From the NCBI GenBank assembly GCA_040752025.1, contig JBFMFR010000019.1, positions 37,982-101,981 of the forward strand: a DNA stretch of 64,000 nt, in the 5' to 3' direction. The notes under the pieces are model-generated. The model saw nothing but the letters and a program-made list of their open reading frames with translations, made no database searches and was not told the DNA's origin. Origin of the DNA: JBFMFR01 sp040752025. GTDB taxonomy: Bacteria > Chloroflexota > Anaerolineae > Anaerolineales > UBA4823. This document shows, piece after piece, positions 57,617-64,000 of this stretch; position 1 is the first letter of the stretch, and each line of letters begins with the position of its first letter. A program made the translations under genes and the position numbers.

Positions 57617-60112
57617 ATGAGTGACCAAGTAAGCCCATCAGAGCCCATTGATGAAGGAAAAGTTGCCTCAAGCGCCAGCGTTGGCAGCATCAGCCACGTT
57701 TCAGGCGGACAGGTGAACATCGCCGGCAGGGATATTTTCCAGGCAATCTTCACCGGCGAGACCAAAATAGAAATTGAGAATATTATCTACCGCGAATCCG
57801 ACATCGAAAAGCTTCTGCAATTCATCAAGCTGGCAGTAGCAGCATTCAGGAATGGGTTGGAGGATGTTTATATCCGCCAGGAGCCAAAGACCCCCTACAA
57901 ATCACTCTCCGCTTTTGAAATGGCCGATCACTCGATATTTTTCGGCCGCGGCAAGGCCATAGATGAACTCTGCCAAAAAGTTGTCGGGAATAAACTAACC
58001 GTTCTGCATGCCCCTAGCGGCGCGGGGAAAACCTCTTTGCTCAACGCCGGCCTGTCGCCTCACTTATACAAAGAAGGTTATTTGCCCGTTTACAATAGCC
58101 AGTATACTGACTTTGCTAGATCCATCAAACAATACTTGACTGCATATTGCGACTGGCCCAGGCCCGAGTTGTTCGATAAGCTGAATCTCGAGGAAGTAAT
58201 CAGAGGCGTCACGAGCCAATCGCCCAGGCTAAAGGGAATGGTTATTTTTCTAGATCAGTTTGAAAATTATTGGGGGCTGCTTCCACACCAAAGACCTGAC
58301 CCGCACTTGCCTGAGAAACTGGAAAATTGTTTACACATCACGAACACATCTGTCCATTTCGTGATCTCTATTCGGGATGACTCCTTTAGCAGATTACGTT
58401 TCCTTGGTAGTGCTATACCCACTATCTTCCATAACGAATACTTCCTTGAAGTGATGTCCGGAAACGAAGTAAAAGAAGCCATAGAAAAACCGCTCCTCAA
58501 GCTTTCGGCCGGCATCCAGTTTGAACCAACATTAGTGGAAGAGTTGTCGAAAGATACCGAGAGCGGCCGCATGGCTCTCCCTCAGTTGCAGATCATCTGC
58601 AACCATCTCTATGAGCAGGCGTTGAAATCCGGCGACAATAGAATTCTTTTGCAGAGCTACCGCCAAAAAGGGGGGGCGCTGGCAATTCTTGGAAAATATC
58701 TGGAGGAAAAATTGGCGCAATTTGGCGCCGAACAGAAGTTAGCCAAGAGTATCTTGCAGGAGATGGTCAGCACCGATGGAGAGAAACAGGCCTACACACC
58801 CGAAGAGCTCTCTCAACAATTGCATGTAGATTCCCAGACGATCGAGCATGTGCTGCAAAGCCTTCTGAACCACCGCCTGCTTCAGTGTGACGAGCAGGAT
58901 GGGTTGCAATATTTTCGAATCGTCCACGACTATTTGTCTCAGCGCATAAAAGAGTGGATGGCACCAGAGCTGTTGGAACGCAAGAGCGCCTTAGAGTTAT
59001 TAAGAAGGAAGGTGCTCGACTGGCAGCAAACGGAGAAGCGCCACATGTCTCCCGAAACCTTTCGCGGCCTGCATCCTCGCCTGGAGAACCTTGGCATCAC
59101 CGATAAAGACAGCATCGACTGCCTGATCGTGTCCGCGTTCTACGCCGCATCGCCGCTCGGCCCCGATAGCGAATTTCAGATCGGACCAGAGGATGTAAAG
59201 AAGGTACGCCATTGGATCATACATGCGCTTCAAAGTGGGCTTGAGATTGCACAGCTTTTAGAACGAGTGACAACCGACCCGTGTTTCAAACGGCGCGCAA
59301 GAAATATCAATATCTTGGGGCAGTTAGCGATCCCTGATTCTCGGCAATGGATCGAGAAAGCGCTGCAAGATGAATACCCTCAGGTCCGCATCCAGGCCAT
59401 CCGCTCCCTGGAAAAGCTCCATCCATCTGGCGCATGGAGAAAGGATCTTGCCTTCGAGCGATTGGTCCCAGGCGGCAGTTTTTTGATGGGAGACGATAAC
59501 AGCGACGAAAACTTCGATAAGCCCTTTGGTTTTTGCGAAGTACCGGGTTTTTATATCGATGCACACCCGGTGACGAATGCGGAGTATCAACGCTACGACC
59601 CTGATCATAAGTATCCGCCCGAGCTCGATAATCACCCGGTCGTCGGAAAAACCTGGATCGAGACCAATGCGTATGCTCGCTGGGCCGGGAAGCGCCTGTT
59701 GAGCGAAGCCGAATGGGAAAAAGCCGCCAGCTGGGACAGCGCCAAATCCCATAAACGCCGCTTCCCCTGGGGAGATGCATTCGACCCTCTCCGCTGCAAC
59801 ACGCTCGAAGGCGGCCAAAACGGGACCACTCCGGTTGGCCGGTATTCTCCGGAAGGCGACAGCCCCTATGGGTGTAGTGATATGGCCGGGAATGTTTGGG
59901 AATGGACGAGCAGCCTGTTCCAAGGCTACCCTTATGAGGGCGATGAATCTTTCGAATCCCCCGAGCGCTCCTACTGCCGTGTATTACGCGGTGGGTGCCA
60001 TTCTCTTGGCCAGGCTTTTGCCACTTGCACCTACCGTAAAGCTGGACCGGCCGAAGAAAACGGCTCGAACAGGCTGATCGGTTTTCGACTTGGACTGGAC
60101 GAGAATCGATAG
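57617..60112 (+). CDS. STAND NTPase with C-terminal FGE-sulfatase (formylglycine-generating-enzyme-like) domain
   Basis: 831 residues from ATG 57617 (CAGGAGC upstream); the frame is open from 57572. A leader ending in SGGQVNIAGRDIF is shared by many effector-linked proteins of multicellular bacteria. The nSTAND-type ATPase follows (about 95-400): FFGRGKAIDELCQKV, P-loop HAPSGAGKTS, Walker B MVIFLDQFENYW, then winged-helix segments (YTPEELSQQLHVDSQTIEHV). HEAT-like helices (about 540-610) lead to an FGE/C-type-lectin-like domain (about 613-831): VPGGSFLMGDD, ERYDPDH-type loop, LLSEAEWEKAA, GCSDMAGNVWEWTSS, RVLRGGCHS. The fold rather than FGE catalysis is likely used. Such proteins act as sensors in conflict or stress pathways; that role is inferred. 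Confidence 0.85.
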   Translation: MSDQVSPSEPIDEGKVASSASVGSISHVSGGQVNIAGRDIFQAIFTGETKIEIENIIYRESDIEKLLQFIKLAVAAFRNGLEDVYIRQEPKTPYKSLSAFEMADHSIFFGRGKAIDELCQKVVGNKLTVLHAPSGAGKTSLLNAGLSPHLYKEGYLPVYNSQYTDFARSIKQYLTAYCDWPRPELFDKLNLEEVIRGVTSQSPRLKGMVIFLDQFENYWGLLPHQRPDPHLPEKLENCLHITNTSVHFVISIRDDSFSRLRFLGSAIPTIFHNEYFLEVMSGNEVKEAIEKPLLKLSAGIQFEPTLVEELSKDTESGRMALPQLQIICNHLYEQALKSGDNRILLQSYRQKGGALAILGKYLEEKLAQFGAEQKLAKSILQEMVSTDGEKQAYTPEELSQQLHVDSQTIEHVLQSLLNHRLLQCDEQDGLQYFRIVHDYLSQRIKEWMAPELLERKSALELLRRKVLDWQQTEKRHMSPETFRGLHPRLENLGITDKDSIDCLIVSAFYAASPLGPDSEFQIGPEDVKKVRHWIIHALQSGLEIAQLLERVTTDPCFKRRARNINILGQLAIPDSRQWIEKALQDEYPQVRIQAIRSLEKLHPSGAWRKDLAFERLVPGGSFLMGDDNSDENFDKPFGFCEVPGFYIDAHPVTNAEYQRYDPDHKYPPELDNHPVVGKTWIETNAYARWAGKRLLSEAEWEKAASWDSAKSHKRRFPWGDAFDPLRCNTLEGGQNGTTPVGRYSPEGDSPYGCSDMAGNVWEWTSSLFQGYPYEGDESFESPERSYCRVLRGGCHSLGQAFATCTYRKAGPAEENGSNRLIGFRLGLDENR

Positions 60113-60142
60113 AAGTTATTCAGCAATCTCAAGAGGATTTTC

Positions 60143-61516
60143 TCAGGAACTGCGCCGAGGCGGGGGCGCGTCTTCGCCCCAGATACTCGCGTCATCCCAT
60201 AATTCGGGGTTCTCGAGGCATTTTTGATACAGGACATCATCGAAGTTGGCAGAGGAAACCCCAAACGCTGTATAGGCCATGCCCCTGGGCACATCCTGGA
60301 TGCGTATCCGCTCGGGTTGTTTCAGCCAGGGGCGAATACAGCGTTCTACCGTCGGGCTGATCAACACGGGTGGGCGAAGCGCTTTGGTTAGCACGTCAAA
60401 GCGGCCAGCTTCAAACTTGAGCAGGTTGGCAAAATTGACGTGATCGCCCAAGATTGTATATTCCCGGTGATAATCGTCGCCCAGGTAATCGAAGAGCACG
60501 GTTCCGTAGTCAATGCCGATCCCCAGGTCGATATCCACAGCCTCGTTCGACTCGCTGTCGTAAAACTGCCCAAATGCCTGCCGCAAGAATTTTTCGCGCA
60601 GCGGGTGAAATCTTTCCACCATCCTCAGCGCCGCATACACCGCACTGGCCGAGGCTTTAACCGGGTGATCTTCGTGCTCGCCGAAGATGGCCACCACCCC
60701 CGGTCCTACAAAGCGGTCGATGCGCCCGCGCCCTTCTGTCTGGATGGTCTCTGCCATCGTGCGGCAGTGATCGTTCAACACCATGGTGATCGTGCCCGAT
60801 TCTTGAACGTTTCTTTGCGAGTAAACGTTCCGCAGCATTTCTGAAAGCGGCGTGAAATTATGAATATCCGCCGACATCACCGCAACCCGGAACCAACGCG
60901 TGCTGTACAATGAGGGCAGATACGTTGTTGGCAGGAACTGGCCGTACTCCTTGGAAAGGAACTTTCGCAGTCCATAATAAATCGCAGCAATGCCCCCGTT
61001 AAGTACTTCATCGCCTATCTCGAACCGAGTCTTCGCCGGACCAATATCCCACAGGATAAACACGCCCAGGTTGGTCTCATCGAAATCCAGGGGCACGCAC
61101 ACACCCTCCCTCAAAGCAGGGGCTTGGATTCCCAAATGCGACAGTAGCTGGCTTAGCTGTCTGGTGGCCAGCTTTCTGATTTGAGGCGTATCGGAAACAC
61201 TTTCTACGCCGGATTGCAATGTCTCTTTGATGTACCTATAAGATGAATAATCTTCGTCAAAGGATTTCCTCGTGTATCGCAATGTCTGATCGTAGGTGGA
61301 ATCATCTAAATGATTTACGAGAAAATGGATCTCAGGGAATCCGCGGTTGATAACTATGTGTACGAAATTAGCTCGATTCAGGATGATTTTCAGATTTTCG
61401 CCCAGGTGAGAAAACATGTTTTGCATGTTTTCGATTAGTGGAATGTTTCGATCGTAATGGTCGATACATTCCATTAACGAGGCATCGAGCGTATGTTTCA
61501 AGCTCGCTAGACTCAC
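60143..61516 (-). CDS. GAF-like and class III adenylate/guanylate cyclase
   Basis: 457 residues from GTG 61516, with TAGGGGAA upstream. A GAF-like sensor fills about 30-200 (REGVCVPLDFDETNLGVFIL). The cyclase domain lies at about 215-400: metal Asp in VAVMSADIHNFTPLSEMLR, second Asp in IDRFVGPGVVAIFG (here replaced by Gly-Pro, so the second metal site looks degenerate), and EYTILGDHVNFANLLKFEAG. It follows a histidine kinase and a receiver gene on the same strand and is probably the output of that pathway. Activity should be checked, because of the altered metal motif. Confidence 0.85.
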   Translation of the reverse strand: MSLASLKHTLDASLMECIDHYDRNIPLIENMQNMFSHLGENLKIILNRANFVHIVINRGFPEIHFLVNHLDDSTYDQTLRYTRKSFDEDYSSYRYIKETLQSGVESVSDTPQIRKLATRQLSQLLSHLGIQAPALREGVCVPLDFDETNLGVFILWDIGPAKTRFEIGDEVLNGGIAAIYYGLRKFLSKEYGQFLPTTYLPSLYSTRWFRVAVMSADIHNFTPLSEMLRNVYSQRNVQESGTITMVLNDHCRTMAETIQTEGRGRIDRFVGPGVVAIFGEHEDHPVKASASAVYAALRMVERFHPLREKFLRQAFGQFYDSESNEAVDIDLGIGIDYGTVLFDYLGDDYHREYTILGDHVNFANLLKFEAGRFDVLTKALRPPVLISPTVERCIRPWLKQPERIRIQDVPRGMAYTAFGVSSANFDDVLYQKCLENPELWDDASIWGEDAPPPRRSS

Positions 61517-61528
61517 TTGTGTATTCCC

Positions 61529-61906
61529 CTAGACTTCAGCGACCAATCGACCCAATTTAGCGAATTGGATTGGCTTGTCCAGCCACTCATATTTACCTAC
61601 TTGCCGGAGAAGTGAGGTGATCTCCTCGTTCTCGCGCCCAAAATTCGAAATAAAGATCACCAACGCATCTGGACTGATCACATTATTCCTGCGTTGTTCG
61701 ATAATGTAGTTGATCCCGGCGTAGCGATTTTTCCCGATCATGACATCCATGATGAAAGCCTGGCACTCTTTCGCCTGGTCGCTGATATCATTGGGATCGG
61801 ATGCATGAACGACTGAAAAATCGCGATCCTCCAGGAAATCAACGATCAAGGTCCGAGTAGTGAAATCGTCATCAACTACTGCGATCTTCTGCGCTCGTTC
61901 GCTCAT
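61529..61906 (-). CDS. Stand-alone receiver domain protein
   Basis: 125 residues, receiver domain only. Acidic pair in KIAVVDDDFTTRTL, phosphoacceptor Asp in QAFIMDVMIGKNRY (about residue 54), Ser/Thr position in ALVIFISNFGRE and Lys in WLDKPIQFAKL. No output domain. The gene overlaps the kinase by four bases and precedes the cyclase by 12, so it is likely the relay between them. Confidence 0.92.
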   Translation of the reverse strand: MSERAQKIAVVDDDFTTRTLIVDFLEDRDFSVVHASDPNDISDQAKECQAFIMDVMIGKNRYAGINYIIEQRRNNVISPDALVIFISNFGRENEEITSLLRQVGKYEWLDKPIQFAKLGRLVAEV

Positions 61907-63741
61907 GTGCTCTTCTCCTGCTCAATTCGTATGGTGAAACACGTGCCAACACCCAGCTTGCTCTCGATACGATATTGCCAGTTTCGCTCATCTAGCAAGC
62001 GCCTTACAGTCGATAGTCCAAGCCCCATACTCGCAGGCCACATATCCGCCCCCCGGCTGAAATAAGGCTCAAAGACGCGCGGCAGGTCTTCCTCCGCAAT
62101 GCCACGGCCATTGTCGCTGATCACCAACTCATATCCAGTGTCGATCTGTTTGGCCTCTGCCCGAATATCTCGTGGCGGGCTGGAATACTTAAAGCTATTA
62201 TCCAGAATATTGAAAAGAACTGCGTCGATTTTTTTCCTTTGGAGAGGGGTTAGTTGAATAGAATAGCTCGCATCGCAATTAATTGCGCATACGAAATCTT
62301 CGGGGAACAAAGCTTTCATGTTATCTACTGCTTCGGTGAGGATAGTAGACAAGGGGACTTCCGATGCTTCTGTTCCAGGAGCATCCTGGCGGGTAGCCGC
62401 TAATCCATAAACATTCAGGATCCATACTCGCACGGTTTGCAGATTGCGCGCCATCATGTCCAGGCGCGATTTGATCCGTTCCGGGCGAGGTTCCTTTAGC
62501 TGCAGCTCAGAAGTAAGAATTTCAAAGGCCTGGACGGCATTTGATACCGGCTGTTTCAGCAGGTGGAAGAAATCATAGATCACATCCGATCGCAGGCGCG
62601 AGTTGAGCTCGATTGCCAGAGAGATGAAATCCGCCATCAGATCGAAAGTTGCCCGGTCCACCGGATCGAACTTTTGTTTGTGGAAACTGTTCTCGATCTT
62701 TAATACCCCAAAGCAATTATTGTTCATATCCAACAGAGGCACCGCATACAGACATCCGAATGGCTTTAGCGCCCATTGTTGTGGGTCCCATATGCCTTGC
62801 CAGGCTTTGTTAGCTTTTAGGACCTCAATCCGTTCACCCCAAAAACTGCGTTTGCGGATAGCTACCCAAGGTGTAAGGCCCTTGATCTCCTGATCTTCTT
62901 TGGCTTCCCAATTGAGTTCATATTCTGGCGGCGAGCCTTTACCCGCAACGCCATAATTCGCGCCCAATCTCAACTTCTTCTTGTCAATATCTACTAACCA
63001 AAGCGAGCAAACATCTGCTTTGAGCAAGTCTGCGGTTTGGTCAACAACTTGTTGATAGAAAAACGAAGGTTCTTGTTGTTTGAGTAAGGCTGAAGTAAGC
63101 GAACGAATTACCTGCTGGCGATTTTGTTCGTGCTGCTCACGCACCTCCATAGTCTTAAGTGCTGTAGCGATGAAAGGCATCAGGCGTTCGGCTTGGCTTT
63201 GATCTGCCAGGGTAAAGCCGCCTGGATTTTGCTTTGATTCCATTTTCAAAACGCCGATTAACTCGTCTGAATTCTGGGATAGGCTGCGATAGACGATCGG
63301 CAGTCCGAGCAAACACTTGAACTGCTCGCCCTCCTTTGGGAACTGGGTCCTGTCCCAGGTTCCCCGGTGGGCGCCGTACCAGGGCTTAGAGGGATCATCG
63401 CGCAGTTCAGTCATCGAATTTGCCAGGCAAACCTGCCTGCGAATAGCAATCCAAGTAGTGACACCTGAGATATCTTCGTTTGACTTGACTGTCTGATCCA
63501 AAATGTAGTTTGGCGGTGCTGCGCCAGTTTCCAACCGGATGCCCACATTCGCATACAGGACCAGTTGTTCGTGTTCCGCGGTTTTCACCCGGCGCCAGAT
63601 TGTACACAACTCAACATTAAACAAGTCCCTGATCTTTTGAACCAGGCGACTTGCCAAATCCTCATAGCTGTTGGCGTCGACCATCGCGTCAACATAGTCG
63701 AGGAAAGTCTTGTCGATATCATAGGTGCTGGAAGTAACCAT
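61903..63741 (-). CDS. Cytosolic histidine kinase with two GAF domains
   Basis: 612 residues with no membrane helices. GAF 1 at about 15-185 (LFNVELCTIWRRVKTAEH, FKCLLGLPIVYRSLS) and GAF 2 at about 215-375 (LLKADVCSLWLVDIDKKKL, GCLYAVPLLDMNNNCFGVLK). The dimerisation region has DFFHLLKQPVSNAVQAFEIL with the probable phospho-His. The HATPase_c domain is complete: NILDNSFKYSS (N box), VISDNGRGIAEEDLPRVF (G1) and ASMGLGLSTVRRLL (G2). It senses a soluble ligand or redox state. AAAGGAT lies upstream of ATG. First gene of the kinase-receiver-cyclase operon; TATAAT at 63787-63782 (minus strand) is a plausible -10. Confidence 0.93.
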   Translation of the reverse strand: MVTSSTYDIDKTFLDYVDAMVDANSYEDLASRLVQKIRDLFNVELCTIWRRVKTAEHEQLVLYANVGIRLETGAAPPNYILDQTVKSNEDISGVTTWIAIRRQVCLANSMTELRDDPSKPWYGAHRGTWDRTQFPKEGEQFKCLLGLPIVYRSLSQNSDELIGVLKMESKQNPGGFTLADQSQAERLMPFIATALKTMEVREQHEQNRQQVIRSLTSALLKQQEPSFFYQQVVDQTADLLKADVCSLWLVDIDKKKLRLGANYGVAGKGSPPEYELNWEAKEDQEIKGLTPWVAIRKRSFWGERIEVLKANKAWQGIWDPQQWALKPFGCLYAVPLLDMNNNCFGVLKIENSFHKQKFDPVDRATFDLMADFISLAIELNSRLRSDVIYDFFHLLKQPVSNAVQAFEILTSELQLKEPRPERIKSRLDMMARNLQTVRVWILNVYGLAATRQDAPGTEASEVPLSTILTEAVDNMKALFPEDFVCAINCDASYSIQLTPLQRKKIDAVLFNILDNSFKYSSPPRDIRAEAKQIDTGYELVISDNGRGIAEEDLPRVFEPYFSRGADMWPASMGLGLSTVRRLLDERNWQYRIESKLGVGTCFTIRIEQEKST

Positions 63742-63872
63742 ATTCGCATCCTTTATCTCAGACTATTCTATTGATACCCTTATTATACACGGTTTGTAAA
63801 TCACTTCTGCACGATACATCCTCCGGTCATCCTGACTAATCAGCATCGAGTAAAATAGGGAATGCATCACCT

Positions 63873-63890
63873 GAGAACCTGTCTGAAAAG
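63873..63890. repeat. Terminal inverted repeat of an IS5-type element (one end only)
   Basis: GAGAACCTGTCTGAAAAG adjoins a transposase C-terminus and matches the GAGAACCTGTCTGAAAA-type ends of IS5/IS427-group elements. The other end is beyond the window. Confidence 0.65.
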
Positions 63891-64000
63891 TCATGAGCGG
63901 GCCAATCTACGGAGCATGATTCTGGTCATCGAGATGTAGATAAAGGTTTCGCTCGAAGTTACCAAACCTTCATAATCTTTGCTCAAGCGGCGATAGATGC
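63891..64000 (-). CDS. IS5-family (IS427-group) transposase, C-terminal end only (runs off right edge)
   Basis: On the minus strand, entering from the edge, the frame reads IYRRLSKDYEGLVTSSETFI then YISMTRIMLRRLARS and stops at TGA 63893-63891. This is the usual C-terminus of IS5-type DDE transposases. Only 36 codons are visible. The short distance to the terminal repeat agrees. Confidence 0.8.
   Translation of the reverse strand, partial: IYRRLSKDYEGLVTSSETFIYISMTRIMLRRLARS

Noticed and set aside
59420..60112. FGE-like domain as the target protein of a diversity-generating retroelement, or as the maturase of the sulfatase at 38.1 kb
   Set aside because: No reverse transcriptase or template repeat is nearby, and the domain is fused to a STAND ATPase 20 kb from the sulfatase.
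1..64000. Genome-wide reassignment of TGA to an amino acid as an explanation for the MerB-like gene
   Set aside because: Many other genes here end in TGA with overlapping starts (for example 18251-18254, 56665-56668, 61903-61906), so TGA is a normal stop.

Overview
The window looks like a chromosomal segment of a GC-rich Chloroflexota bacterium, probably of the class Anaerolineae. This is an inference from gene content: a fused heme A/heme O synthase, secreted FG-GAP proteins ending in an aromatic-Pro-basic tail, many class III cyclases joined to AAA/STAND ATPases, Thr/Pro-rich lipoproteins and YkuD transpeptidases with Tat signals. There is no 16S gene, tRNA, replication gene or CRISPR array to confirm it.

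Layout. 1-4.8 kb: a truncated zinc-ribbon adenylate cyclase/ATPase, CtaA-CtaB, and a transmembrane Ser/Thr kinase. 4.8-6.4 kb: a TetR regulator translationally coupled to an alkylmercury-lyase (MerB)-like gene. That gene carries two in-frame TGA codons exactly where MerB has its two catalytic cysteines. Each TGA is followed by a short perfect hairpin of bacterial SECIS type, so it is read here as a candidate double-selenocysteine enzyme, the most notable item in the window. 6.5-13.8 kb: a lipoprotein, an ABC exporter, a polar amino-acid ABC importer (binding protein, permease, ATPase) and an MgtC/DUF4010 membrane protein. 13.9-23.7 kb: a DUF4173 membrane protein, an MFS transporter, a GMC oxidoreductase/PLP-enzyme/M28-peptidase cluster, two tandem L,D-transpeptidases and a fatty-acid desaturase. 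23.8-33.8 kb: a beta-CASP nuclease with an unusual tail ending in a ParB-like module, a four-gene ABC/lipoprotein operon and an APH-type kinase. 34-39.5 kb: a polymer-forming membrane protein, a NarL-type two-component pair, a fused remnant of a nucleotidyltransferase gene pair and a Tat-exported sulfatase.

39.5-64 kb is accessory DNA. It holds an IS110-family insertion with a long non-coding left flank, a 2306-residue secreted FG-GAP/LamG/metalloprotease protein, a soluble-adenylyl-cyclase-like giant (C1-C2-ATPase-TPR), a dead IS481-like transposase cut by an IS1182-family element with 20-bp inverted repeats, a gene remnant truncated by that element, small membrane proteins (two DUF4491), a STAND NTPase ending in an FGE-sulfatase domain, a GAF histidine kinase/receiver/GAF-cyclase operon, and the end of an IS5-type element at the right edge.

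Functional themes. Three class III cyclases, two histidine kinases and one Ser/Thr kinase make this a signalling-dense segment. Transport and envelope genes fill the core half. The metal/organometal signal is confined to the TetR-MerB-like operon. Many starts were moved inward from the longest open frame to an ATG, GTG or TTG with a good ribosome-binding site; each case is noted.
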